A stretch of 48,251 bases of DNA, taken from positions 1 to 48,251 of the forward strand of contig DRFG01000046.1 of the NCBI GenBank assembly GCA_011050655.1. The letters are read 5' to 3'. Under the pieces are notes generated by a model, which made no database searches, was not told where the DNA came from, and saw only the letters and a program-made list of their open reading frames with translations. Made by a program: the position numbers and the translations under genes. The stretch is from Roseobacter sp. (GTDB lineage Bacteria; Pseudomonadota; Alphaproteobacteria; Rhodobacterales; Rhodobacteraceae). Below, piece after piece: positions 1 to 7,387 of this stretch; position 1 is the first letter of the stretch, and each line of letters opens with the position of its first letter.

Positions 1-1055
1 AGGTGGAACGCGGCTCGAACATGCGTACGGTTGGCGATAACCTCGCAGAGCAAGAAGCAGTCACTTCTGCTTCGATCTTTCGTATCGGTGCAGAGTACGA
101 AAAAAAAACCCGTGCTCTTAAAGCCGGCAGCTTTCTGATCCAACCTGACGCATCCATGCAGGAGATCGTGGATACCGTAACACGCGGGGGGGCCAGCACC
201 TGTGGCACTGAGGTCGTTTACCGGATCGGGATAAACCGCTTAAGCACCCAAGTCCGCGAACTGGATCCCGCGACCAGCCGGTTTGTAGAGCGTGCCGAAT
301 TTACGCCGGGTGTGGATGAGGTGCCAGAAGTCTATATCCAAACCAAAGCCAAGGCCGACACGCGGTTTCGTATTGCGATGGCCGAAGGTGTGACAAGTTG
401 GCAAGTGGTTGAAGGGCTAAAAGCCATCGATATGCTGACCGGCACCGTATCAGATGTACCAGCTGAGGGTATTCTGGCACCAGACAGCTATGAGGTTACT
501 GAGGGCGAGGACCGCAATGAAGTGATTTCATTGATGATAGCTTCGCAGGAAAAACGGTTGGCAGCGGCATGGGATGGTCGCGACCCGGGATTACCCGTGG
601 AATCGCCGGAGGAATTGCTAATCCTCGCGTCGATTGTAGAAAAAGAGACCGGTGTACCTGAGGAGCGCGAACAGGTAGCAAGTGTTTTCGTGAACCGCCT
701 GAACCAAGGTATGCGTCTTCAAACGGACCCCACGGTCATCTACGGCATCACAAAAGGCCAAGGAGTACTTGGGCGCGGTCTTAGGCGCAGTGAATTACGG
801 GGCGAAACACCTTTTAACACCTATGTTATTCCCGGGCTACCGCCCGCACCAATCGCCAATCCCGGTCGCGCCAGTCTGATGGCTGCAGCACAGCCTGCTA
901 AGGAGGATTTCGTATTTTTCGTTGCTGATGGTACCGGTGGCCATGCATTTGCGGTTACGTTGGAACAGCATAATGCCAACGTCGCGCGGTGGCGAAAGAT
1001 CGAGTCTGAACGTGGTGCGGAAGCTGCGGGCAATGCCTCCACCGGGGGCAACTAG
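1..1055 (+). CDS. mltG: Endolytic murein transglycosylase MltG (5' partial)
   Basis: MltG cleaves nascent peptidoglycan glycan strands at the outer face of the inner membrane and so sets strand length. The window holds the C-terminal 350 or so residues. The N-terminal membrane anchor and first part of the gene lie before base 1, so the GTG at base 4-5 region is not the true start. The YceG/MltG catalytic segment IVEKETG is present near residue 213 of the fragment, where the Glu matches the catalytic acid of E. coli MltG, followed by the conserved VASVFVNRL stretch and the DPTVIYG and FNTY motifs. The frame ends in TAG with no defects. It stands just before the GTA promoter region; in Rhodobacterales mltG is an ordinary host gene and not part of the GTA. 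Family assignment is secure. Confidence 0.95.
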   Translation, partial: VERGSNMRTVGDNLAEQEAVTSASIFRIGAEYEKKTRALKAGSFLIQPDASMQEIVDTVTRGGASTCGTEVVYRIGINRLSTQVRELDPATSRFVERAEFTPGVDEVPEVYIQTKAKADTRFRIAMAEGVTSWQVVEGLKAIDMLTGTVSDVPAEGILAPDSYEVTEGEDRNEVISLMIASQEKRLAAAWDGRDPGLPVESPEELLILASIVEKETGVPEEREQVASVFVNRLNQGMRLQTDPTVIYGITKGQGVLGRGLRRSELRGETPFNTYVIPGLPPAPIANPGRASLMAAAQPAKEDFVFFVADGTGGHAFAVTLEQHNANVARWRKIESERGAEAAGNASTGGN

Positions 1056-1071
1056 GAAGCATCAGCCGTGC

Positions 1072-1098
1072 CGATACTTAATATTTTGTTAAGTATCG
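1072..1098. promoter_or_regulatory. CtrA-type box inside a 10-bp inverted repeat, upstream of the GTA cluster
   Basis: CGATACTTAA (1072-1081) and TTAAGTATCG (1089-1098) form perfect 10-bp arms around a 7-base centre. The inner ends give TTAA-N7-TTAA exactly, which is the consensus for the response regulator CtrA in alphaproteobacteria. CtrA is known to be needed for GTA expression in Rhodobacterales. The site lies 17 bp after the mltG stop and about 50 bp upstream of the predicted -35. It could instead be a weak mltG terminator, but there is no T-run after it. Confidence 0.6.
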
Positions 1099-1133
1099 TA
1101 AGGGGTTGTAAGGTTTAGTTAACCTAATAATTC

Positions 1134-1162
1134 TTGACTTTGCGTACGTTCCAACGTACAAA
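1134..1162 (+). promoter_or_regulatory. Predicted sigma70-type promoter of the GTA operon with palindromic spacer
   Basis: TTGACT (1134-1139), a 17-base spacer and TACAAA (1157-1162) make a good housekeeping-type promoter reading toward g1. The spacer and -10 contain a perfect palindrome, GTACGTT-CC-AACGTAC (1144-1159), placed where a bound protein would touch RNA polymerase. A further dyad, AGGTT-N5-AACCT, lies at 1111-1125. In R. capsulatus the GTA promoter is switched on by GafA; whether this palindrome is its site here is a guess. Confidence 0.6.
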
Positions 1163-1187
1163 CCTAGGCATGCTAGACGAGATGGGC

Positions 1188-1222
1188 AAACGGCCCCGGA
1201 TTAAATTCCGGTGGCCGTTTTT
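1188..1222 (+). terminator. Terminator-like hairpin in the GTA leader (possible attenuator)
   Basis: AAACGGCC (1188-1195) plus CCGG (1196-1199) pair with CCGG (1208-1211) plus GGCCGTTT (1213-1220), with an 8-base loop and one bulged T at 1212, followed directly by a run ending TTTTT (1218-1222). This is a textbook intrinsic terminator. It lies downstream of the predicted GTA promoter and about 45 bp before g1, so it would either end transcription from mltG or act as an attenuator within the GTA leader. Confidence 0.65.
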
Positions 1223-1268
1223 CGTTTGCGCTCGGTTTGGAACTTCCAAACGAGAGGTCAGAGCAACA

Positions 1269-1613
1269 ATGACAATGATTACTCCGGAGCAGGAGATTGC
1301 GACAAGCGAAGAGCATTTCCAAGCGCTTCAGACTGCAATCCGCGACCTGCGTCGTGAAATCGAGAGCCTGAGAGAACAGGCCAGATCCGGGGAGGACATA
1401 AATGAAACTGCGGCGTCGAAAGCACTGGGTAAAGCCAGCGGCATGGTGGCGACCTGCGTAAAGGTGGAGACCTATCTAAGTGACTGTAGAAACAGACAAG
1501 CAGGCATTGCCCGGGGCGGATATGCGCTCGACCTTGACCGGGCGCGGTCTGACATCGGGTGCAAGCTGGATCGGCTCCGCCGATGTTGCGGTGCAAGACC
1601 GGTTCTTAAGTGA
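1269..1613 (+). CDS. GTA terminase small subunit (g1, TerS)
   Basis: This 114-residue protein matches the place, size and build of GTA ORF g1, the small terminase that brings DNA to the packaging motor with little sequence specificity. The N-terminal half is a charged helix likely to form a coiled coil (roughly residues 15-45, with LRREIESLREQ). The C-terminal half carries several Cys and Arg residues. I chose ATG 1269 because the frame upstream runs through the promoter and hairpin leader and because GAGAGG lies 11 bases upstream; ATG 1275 is an alternative. Its 3' end overlaps the predicted start of the large terminase in another frame. The call rests mostly on synteny with the large subunit and the rest of the GTA cluster. 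Confidence 0.75.
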   Translation: MTMITPEQEIATSEEHFQALQTAIRDLRREIESLREQARSGEDINETAASKALGKASGMVATCVKVETYLSDCRNRQAGIARGGYALDLDRARSDIGCKLDRLRRCCGARPVLK

Positions 1614-2892
1614 GTTGGATGAGGGAGAGCTTATGGCTCTCCCTTTTTTGTTCGAGTTCTGGGCGATGCCGCATCAGTTGCCGCCCGAAGGCGATTGGCG
1701 ATCGTGGGTTATCATGGGGGGGCGCGGTGCGGGCAAGACGCGCGCCGGTGCTGAATGGGTGCGCGCGCAGGTCGAAGGGGCGCGGCCCCTGGATGTCGGG
1801 CGCAGCCGGCGCGTGGCGTTGGTCGGTGAAACAATCGAGCAGGTGCGCGAAGTGATGATCTTTGGCGACAGCGGGATATTGGCGTGTTCGCCTGCGGACA
1901 GGCGGCCCGACTGGGAAGCGACGCGCAAGCGACTGGTCTGGCCCAATGGTGCCGTGGCGACGGTTCATACCGCGCATGACCCTGACGGGCTGCGGGGGCC
2001 GCAGTTTGATGCGGCCTGGGTGGACGAGCTGGCGAAGTGGAAGAAGGCTGAAGCGACGTGGGACCAGTTGCAGTTTGCATTGCGATTGGGCGACGACCCG
2101 CGCGTTTGTGTGACCACGACCCCGCGCAATGTTGGCGTGCTGAAAAAGCTACTGGCCACTCCGTCGACTAGGACCACCCATGCGCCAACGGAGGCCAATG
2201 CAGCGAATTTGGCGGCGTCCTTTCTTGACGAGGTACGGGCGCGCTATCGCGGGACACGTCTGGGCCGACAGGAGCTGGACGGGGTGTTGCTTGCGGATGC
2301 CGAGGGGGCATTGTGGACCTCGGAGAGTATCGAGGCGGGGCGGGTGCGCGAGGTACCTGCGTTGGATCGAATTGTTGTAGGTCTGGATCCTGCGACGACC
2401 GCTGGTGCGGGATCGGATGAATGCGGGATCGTTGTTGTGGGTGCGCAGAGTAACGGGCCGCCGCAAAACTGGCGGGCGGTCGTGTTGGCCGATTGCACGG
2501 TTCAGGGGGCGACCCCTTCGGGGTGGGCGCGCGCCGCGATCAGCGCGATGGAGCAGTACGGCGCAGACCGGTTGGTCGCAGAGGTTAATCAGGGTGGGCA
2601 GATGGTCGTTGAGGTCCTGCGGCAGGTCGATCCGATGGTACCAGTCAAATCCGTCCATGCCAGCCGTGGCAAGGTCGCACGGGCCGAGCCTGTGGCAGCA
2701 CTTTATGAGCAGGGCCGTGTGGGCCATGTGGCGGGATTGGACGCGCTGGAAGACCAGATGTGCCGGATGACAGCTCGGGGCTATGAGGGAAGCGGGTCAC
2801 CGGACCGCGTCGACGCGCTGGTATGGGCGCTGCACGAGCTGATGATTGAGCCTGCGGCGCGGTGGCGGATGCCAGGTGTGCGTGGGCTGTGA
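1522..2892 (+). CDS. GTA terminase large subunit (g2, TerL)
   Basis: The ATP-driven packaging motor and nuclease of the GTA, which fills heads with random host DNA. Visible motifs: Walker A GGRGAGKT at about residues 66-73, Walker B ending WVDE at about 166-169, the coupling motif TTTPRN at about 198-203, and the C-terminal RNase H-like nuclease with the acidic motif VGLDPATT at about 287-294. Length (456 aa) is normal for GTA TerL. The start is uncertain. The helix FLSELDEGELMALPFLFEFW resembles the N-terminus of other GTA terminases and favours ATG 1522, which overlaps g1 by 92 bp. ATG 1633 has a better ribosome site (GGGAG) right after the g1 stop but would remove part of that helix. No frameshift is seen. 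Confidence 0.92.
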   Translation: MRSTLTGRGLTSGASWIGSADVAVQDRFLSELDEGELMALPFLFEFWAMPHQLPPEGDWRSWVIMGGRGAGKTRAGAEWVRAQVEGARPLDVGRSRRVALVGETIEQVREVMIFGDSGILACSPADRRPDWEATRKRLVWPNGAVATVHTAHDPDGLRGPQFDAAWVDELAKWKKAEATWDQLQFALRLGDDPRVCVTTTPRNVGVLKKLLATPSTRTTHAPTEANAANLAASFLDEVRARYRGTRLGRQELDGVLLADAEGALWTSESIEAGRVREVPALDRIVVGLDPATTAGAGSDECGIVVVGAQSNGPPQNWRAVVLADCTVQGATPSGWARAAISAMEQYGADRLVAEVNQGGQMVVEVLRQVDPMVPVKSVHASRGKVARAEPVAALYEQGRVGHVAGLDALEDQMCRMTARGYEGSGSPDRVDALVWALHELMIEPAARWRMPGVRGL

Positions 2893-2900
2893 GGGGCACG

Positions 2901-2950
2901 TGTGGGGCATGGCGGCCCTTCGGGGAGAGTTTGTCGGGCAAAATGAATGG
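2901..2950 (+). repeat. Dispersed roseobacter-type GC-rich repeat, copy A
   Basis: Between terL and the portal gene, GGGGAGAGTTTGTC followed by GGGCAAAATGAATGG (2922-2951) matches the tail of the copy at 42643-42695 (GGAGTTTGTTT, GGCAAAATGAAATGG). The GC-rich stem part in front is degenerate here (GGCGGCCCTTCGGGG). It shares its tail with the copy near 37781 on the other strand. Its role is unknown. Confidence 0.6.
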
Positions 2951-3044
2951 GATGTTGCGCGAGGGGCGTTCGGTGCGGTGGGGCGCTGTTAATGAAGTGA
3001 TGGCATTTTGATGAAGCGGTCAATGAAGCAGGGGAGAGCGGTGA

Positions 3045-4223
3045 ATGGTTTTTGATTTTCTGAAGCGGGGTGACGTCGAGCACGTAGAGGAACAGAAAGC
3101 CTCGGCTACCGGCCCTGTCGTAGCATATCAGACGAGCGGTCGCGTCGCCTGGAGCCCGCGAGACACCGTCAGCCTCACACGGACCGGCTTTTGTAGCAAT
3201 CCTGTGGGATTCCGCTCGGTTAAGCTGATTGCCGAGGCAGCGGCAGCGTTGCCGTTGGTATTGCAGGACGCGACGCAGCGGTTTGATACGCACCCGATGC
3301 TGTCTCTGGTGGCACGACCTAATGGGGCGCAGGGGCGGGCGGAGTTGCTGGAGGCGTTATATGCGCAGCTGCTGCTGTCGGGGAATGGTTATGTCGAGGC
3401 TGTCGGCGACGAGAACGGACTGCCCGTTGAGCTGCATGTGTTGCGGTCGGACCGGATGTCGGTGGTTCCGGGGGCGGACGGATGGCCGGTGGCGTATGAA
3501 TATGCCGTCGGCGGGCGCAAGCACCGGTTTGATGCCAGCGGTACTGTTGTGCCGGTGTGCCATATCAAGAATTTTCACCCTCAGGATGACCATTACGGGT
3601 TCAGCCCGATGCAGGCCGCTGCAATGGCGATGGATGTGCATAGCTCGGCCTCGCGGTGGAGCAAGGCGCTGTTGGACAACGCCGCACGGCCCTCGGGCGC
3701 GATTGTGTATCGGGGTGGGGAGGGGCAGGGAAAGCTGAGCGACGACCAGTATGACCGTCTTGTGACCGAGATGGAGAGCCATCACCAGGGCGCACGCAAT
3801 GCCGGTCGGCCGATGTTATTGGAAGGCGGGCTTGACTGGAAACCGATGGGGTTTTCGCCATCGGATATGGAGTTTCATAAGACCAAGGAAGCGGCGGCGC
3901 GGGAGATCGCCCTGGCGTTCGGGGTGCCGCCGATGCTGTTGGGCATCGCAGGGGATGCAACCTACGCCAACTACCAAGAGGCTCACCGGGCATTCTATCG
4001 GTTGACTGTGTTGCCGTTGGCCACGCGGGTGACGGCTTCGCTTGGGCATTGGTTGGCGGGGTTTTCCGGCGAATTAGTAACGTTGAAGCCAGACTTGGAT
4101 CAGGTGCCGGCCTTGGCGCAGGAGCGAGATGCCCAGTGGGCAAGGGTATCAGGAGCAGCATTTTTGACGCAAGGCGAGAAGCGCAGTCTGTTGGGCATGC
4201 CTGCGGTGGCTGCGGATGAATGA
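3045..4223 (+). CDS. GTA portal protein (g3, HK97 family)
   Basis: Forms the dodecameric ring at the head vertex through which DNA enters and leaves, and to which the connectors and tail bind. The 392-residue sequence fits the HK97-type phage portal family: an N-terminal segment with SVKLIAEAAAALPL, the NGYVEAV and LHVLRSDRM region of the wing, the typical GFSPMQAAAMAMD motif near residue 190, and FGVPPMLLGI near residue 290. Start ATG 3045 is preceded by AGGGGAGAG. It ends 8 bp inside g3.5. The 153-bp gap upstream holds a dispersed repeat, so an internal promoter is possible although none is clear. Confidence 0.93.
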   Translation: MVFDFLKRGDVEHVEEQKASATGPVVAYQTSGRVAWSPRDTVSLTRTGFCSNPVGFRSVKLIAEAAAALPLVLQDATQRFDTHPMLSLVARPNGAQGRAELLEALYAQLLLSGNGYVEAVGDENGLPVELHVLRSDRMSVVPGADGWPVAYEYAVGGRKHRFDASGTVVPVCHIKNFHPQDDHYGFSPMQAAAMAMDVHSSASRWSKALLDNAARPSGAIVYRGGEGQGKLSDDQYDRLVTEMESHHQGARNAGRPMLLEGGLDWKPMGFSPSDMEFHKTKEAAAREIALAFGVPPMLLGIAGDATYANYQEAHRAFYRLTVLPLATRVTASLGHWLAGFSGELVTLKPDLDQVPALAQERDAQWARVSGAAFLTQGEKRSLLGMPAVAADE

Positions 4224-4440
4224 GGATGGCGGTTTTGACAGGTTCGAATGCGCGCCGGGCCTGCGGTTGCAGGCTCATGAAAAAGTGAGCGAGATACACC
4301 ATGAGAACCTTTTGCACCGGTTGGACAGATTGGAAGAGATGATGGAACGGCTGGAGCGACGCTTATGGTTGGCAGTTTATGGTGTTGTGGCGGTGATCTT
4401 GGCGCAAGCCATGCAGTCATTTCTGGAAGTTACACCGTAA
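4216..4440 (+). CDS. Small GTA membrane protein (g3.5)
   Basis: A 74-residue protein whose start overlaps the portal gene end by 8 bp. An N-terminal acidic part is followed by a short amphipathic helix (ENLLHRLDRLEEMMERLERR) and one C-terminal hydrophobic segment (LWLAVYGVVAVILAQAM). It matches the small open frame called g3.5 between portal and prohead protease in Rhodobacterales GTA clusters. Its function is not established to my knowledge; the coiled-coil plus single membrane span suggest an oligomeric membrane-associated accessory factor, which is inference only. Confidence 0.75.
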   Translation: MNEDGGFDRFECAPGLRLQAHEKVSEIHHENLLHRLDRLEEMMERLERRLWLAVYGVVAVILAQAMQSFLEVTP

Positions 4441-4465
4441 TATTTTGAAATAAAAGGAGAATGTC

Positions 4466-5074
4466 ATGGACGGTGACATGATGAACCCCGGCTACCTGTC
4501 GGGGAACGGAGAAGGTTTGGCCCGCGCTGATGTCGGATTGGAACGCAAATTCGCACGGTTTGGTGAAAATATCAGTGTCAACGATAGCGCTGAAATCAGC
4601 GGGTATGCCAGCCTGTTCGGAAACCCTGATCAGGGCGGAGATGTGGTGTCGCTGGGGGCATATTCGGCGTCTCTCGAGGCTGCCAGCCAAGTGGGCCAGC
4701 GCATCAAAATGCTGTGGCAACACGATCCAAGCCAGCCGATCGGAGTGTGGGACGAGGTGCGCGAAGATGCGCGCGGGCTTTGGGTCAAGGGCCGCATCTT
4801 GGAAAGCGTGGCCAAGGGGAGAGAGGCGGCTGCCTTGATCGCGGCGGGTGCCATAGACGGATTGAGCATCGGCTATCGTACGGTTCGCGCTGCCAAGAAC
4901 GACCAGGGCCTGCGCGTGTTAACCGAACTGGACCTGTGGGAGGTGTCACTGGTGACATTTCCAATGCTGCCGTCTGCGCGGGTATCAGCAAAGGCTGACG
5001 TTGCTGGGGTTGGGAGCTTGCTCCACGACATGGCAAACGCGTTCCAAGAGGCGCGCGACGTTCTGGCACGCTGA
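4466..5074 (+). CDS. GTA prohead protease (g4, peptidase S78 family)
   Basis: Cleaves the N-terminal scaffold from the capsid protein during head maturation. The 202-residue protein belongs to the HK97 prohead protease (U35/S78) family: the core begins at ISGYASLFGNPDQGGDVV, the catalytic His is in LWQHDPSQPIG (about residue 92), and the catalytic Ser is in IDGLSIGYR (about residue 135), followed by ELDLWEVSLVTFPM with the acidic residue typical of the family. AAAGGAG stands 7 bases before ATG 4466. It is the usual neighbour of the capsid gene, which follows after 41 bp. All key residues are present, so it should be active. Confidence 0.92.
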   Translation: MDGDMMNPGYLSGNGEGLARADVGLERKFARFGENISVNDSAEISGYASLFGNPDQGGDVVSLGAYSASLEAASQVGQRIKMLWQHDPSQPIGVWDEVREDARGLWVKGRILESVAKGREAAALIAAGAIDGLSIGYRTVRAAKNDQGLRVLTELDLWEVSLVTFPMLPSARVSAKADVAGVGSLLHDMANAFQEARDVLAR

Positions 5075-5115
5075 GACGGTATCAGAAACTTCGAACTTCA
5101 ATCAAGGATAGATGA

Positions 5116-6291
5116 ATGGATCAAATTGAAACCAAAACGGCCGGGGACACCCCTGAGGCTGTGCAGGCAGTGCGCGAAGCCGTGACTGGATTTGCACAGG
5201 ATTTCAAAGGTTTTCAGGCCGAGATTACGACAAAGTTGAAACAAACAGAAGAGCGAATGAATATGTTTGACCGGAAGATGACATTGCCCGCACGGACGCC
5301 GTTGGCAGGGGTGGTGAACACGAGTGCACCCCATCAGAAAGCGATGAACGCTTATATCCGCAATGGCGATGACGATGGCTTGCGAGGGCTAGAGTTGGAA
5401 AGCAAGGCATTGTCATCAGCGGTCAATTCGGACGGGGGGTATCTGGTAGATCCGCAGACATCTGATCGGGTGAAATCGGTGTTGAATGCGACGGCGTCCA
5501 TTCGGGCGATCGCCTCTGTGGTTCAGGTGGAAGCCACGTCTTATGATGTTTTGGTCGATCACGCTGATGTCGGCGCCGGTTGGGCGACCGAAAGCAGTTC
5601 CGTAGGCGAGACAAGTACACCTCAGATCGACCGCATCACCATACCGTTGCACGAGCTGAGTGCGTTGCCCAAAGCGTCGCAGCGGCTGCTGGATGATTCA
5701 GCTTTTGATATCGAAGTCTGGTTGGCAGGTAGAATTGCCGACAAGTTTTCGCGGGCTGAAGCTTCAGCGTTTATCCATGGTGACGGGGTCGACAAGCCCA
5801 AGGGTGTTCTGGCCCACAACATGGTCGATAACGATGCGTGGATCTGGGGTAATCTGGGCTATGTTCCCACCGGTGTAGACGGCGAGGTGACGGCGGATTC
5901 CGTGGTCGATCTGGTTTATGCTCTTGGCGCGCAATATCGTTCCAACGCAAGTTTTGTCATGAGTTCGAAAACTGCGGGACGCGTCCGAAAGTTGAAGGAT
6001 CTCGACGGGAGATTCTTGTGGTCGGATGGCTTGGCTCTTGGGGAGCCTGCGCGTTTGATGGGATATCCGGTGCTCGTTGCCGAAGACATGCCTGACGTCG
6101 CAATGAATTCATATTCGGTAGCGTTTGGAGATTTCGCAGCAGGATACACTGTTGCCGAACGTCCAGACCTGCGGATATTGCGCGATCCGTTCAGCGCTAA
6201 ACCTCATGTGCTTTTCTACGCGACCAAGCGTGTCGGGGGCGACGTGAGTGACTTTGCCGCGATCAAACTTTTGAAATTCGGCACCGCGTAA
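5116..6291 (+). CDS. GTA major capsid protein (g5, HK97 fold)
   Basis: The main shell protein of the GTA head. At 391 residues it shows the HK97 layout: an N-terminal helical delta or scaffold domain (about residues 1-95, rich in Glu, Lys and Gln, ending around ESKALSSAV), then the mature coat beginning near NSDGGYLVDPQ, the E-loop region with WATESSSVGET and the A-domain with GDGVDKPKGVL and FVMSSKTAGRVRKLKD. The cleavage made by the preceding protease should fall near residue 95-105. AAGGAT precedes ATG 5116. A strong hairpin follows the gene, which may raise capsid mRNA levels over the rest of the operon. Confidence 0.95.
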   Translation: MDQIETKTAGDTPEAVQAVREAVTGFAQDFKGFQAEITTKLKQTEERMNMFDRKMTLPARTPLAGVVNTSAPHQKAMNAYIRNGDDDGLRGLELESKALSSAVNSDGGYLVDPQTSDRVKSVLNATASIRAIASVVQVEATSYDVLVDHADVGAGWATESSSVGETSTPQIDRITIPLHELSALPKASQRLLDDSAFDIEVWLAGRIADKFSRAEASAFIHGDGVDKPKGVLAHNMVDNDAWIWGNLGYVPTGVDGEVTADSVVDLVYALGAQYRSNASFVMSSKTAGRVRKLKDLDGRFLWSDGLALGEPARLMGYPVLVAEDMPDVAMNSYSVAFGDFAAGYTVAERPDLRILRDPFSAKPHVLFYATKRVGGDVSDFAAIKLLKFGTA

Positions 6292-6306
6292 AGCGAGGTC
6301 GAACAC

Positions 6307-6328
6307 GGGGTCAGGGCAACCTGGCCCC
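6307..6328 (+). promoter_or_regulatory. Stem-loop with GCAA tetraloop directly after the capsid gene
   Basis: GGGGTCAGG (6307-6315) and CCTGGCCCC (6320-6328) form a 9-bp stem with one T-G pair, closed by GCAA, a stable GNRA loop. It lies 16 bases after the capsid stop and has no T-run, so it is unlikely to be a full terminator. A 3' stabiliser or RNA processing site giving extra capsid mRNA fits better. Confidence 0.5.
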
Positions 6329-6452
6329 GGCTCGGACGCGTGCCAAAGGTTAGGGTGCATTGTCTAGCTGCCCCCTCCGACCGAGCGATGCAGCCGGGGG
6401 CGTGTCCGGGTTCCAAAAGGGGCTGGGAAGAATGGGATGATTGGAGATCTCG

Positions 6453-7052
6453 ATGATGTTGATCGAAGAGACCGGTGTGGCCGATACCACTCTGCCGGTA
6501 GACGTTTTCAAGGCCCATCTGCGGATGGGCAGTGGCTTTGGTACCGAGACTTTGCAGGATGAAGTATTGGTCAGCTTTCTGCGGGCCGCTGTTGCGGCGG
6601 TTGAGGCGCGTACCGGCAAGGCTTTGATTAGACGTAAGTTTAGTTGGTCATTGTCTTCATGGAGGGATGATTTGGCCCAACCCTTTCCAATTGCGCCGGT
6701 ACATTCTGTCGACAGCGTAACGACGATAAGTTCGGATGGGGCGCAAACTGTCGTCGACGCGCAGATGTATTGGTTGGACCGTGACAGGCAGCGTCCGATG
6801 CTACGTACAACGAGCGCGGCACTGGCCACCATCCCTAGATTTGGGACGGTATCGATCACGTTCGAGGCCGGGATGGGTTCAGACTGGTCGCAAGTGCCAG
6901 CTGATTTGCAACAAGCGGTGTTTTTGCTATCGGCGCATTACTATGAATTTCGTCACGAGACCAATTTGAGCGACGGGTGCATGCCCTTCGGCGTCAGCAG
7001 TTTGATTGAACGATATCGGCCCATGCGTCTTGGAATGAGGGTTGGCGGATGA
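6453..7052 (+). CDS. GTA head-tail connector (g6, phiE125 gp8 family)
   Basis: Connector ring protein that binds below the portal. The sequence matches the phiE125 gp8-like family (TIGR02215): an N-terminal helical part with VDVFKAHLRMG and EVLVSFLRAAVAAVEARTGKAL, a central beta part, and a helical C-terminal region with VPADLQQAVFLLSAHYYEFR. I start it at ATG 6453 (199 aa) because GGAGA lies 5 bases upstream; the next codon is also ATG, and a TTG at 6441 would add four residues. It follows a 161-bp gap with a hairpin after the capsid gene and overlaps g7 by 4 bp (ATGA), so the two are probably translated together. Confidence 0.85.
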   Translation: MMLIEETGVADTTLPVDVFKAHLRMGSGFGTETLQDEVLVSFLRAAVAAVEARTGKALIRRKFSWSLSSWRDDLAQPFPIAPVHSVDSVTTISSDGAQTVVDAQMYWLDRDRQRPMLRTTSAALATIPRFGTVSITFEAGMGSDWSQVPADLQQAVFLLSAHYYEFRHETNLSDGCMPFGVSSLIERYRPMRLGMRVGG

Positions 7053-7387
7053 GCGTGCTTGAGATGAACCGACGTCTTGTGTTGGAAAAACCCGCACGTC
7101 AAGACGACGGAGCAGGTGGCTTTGAACAAAGTTGGGTACCGGTAGGCGTAATATGGGCGCATGTCGCCGCTCGAAGCGGTCGTGAAGTACTTCAGGGTGG
7201 CGTGTCGGTCAGTCGGGTAGATTTTGTGGTTACGGTACGCGGAGCCCCGACAGGGAGCCCGGCACGGCCTGTACCACATCAGCGCTTTCGCGATGGATCA
7301 AGGGTGTTTCACATCAAGTCTGTCGCAGAGCAGGATGCGCAGGGACGTTACCTGATCTGTCTTGCGAAAGAGGAGACAGCGGTATGA
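7049..7387 (+). CDS. GTA head-tail joining / head closure protein (g7)
   Basis: A 112-residue protein of the phage head-tail joining type (Phage_H_T_join family; HK97 gp10 and SPP1 gp16-like stopper fold). Beta-rich sequence with EKPARQDDGAGGFEQSW, WAHVAARSGREVLQGG and a C-terminal YLICLAKEE strand is typical. It probably plugs the channel below the connector once DNA is packaged. It starts in an ATGA overlap with g6 and ends in another with g8, so the three are likely translationally coupled. Small size makes the exact role inferential, but position and sequence agree. Confidence 0.8.
   Translation: MSVLEMNRRLVLEKPARQDDGAGGFEQSWVPVGVIWAHVAARSGREVLQGGVSVSRVDFVVTVRGAPTGSPARPVPHQRFRDGSRVFHIKSVAEQDAQGRYLICLAKEETAV

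Noticed and set aside
1134-1268. N-terminal extension of the small terminase back to 1134
   Set aside because: It would translate the promoter and the terminator hairpin; ATG 1269 has its own ribosome site.
3601-4317. A 238-codon minus-strand frame opposite the portal gene
   Set aside because: Rich in Pro, Arg and Ser with no family features; a shadow of the portal reading frame.
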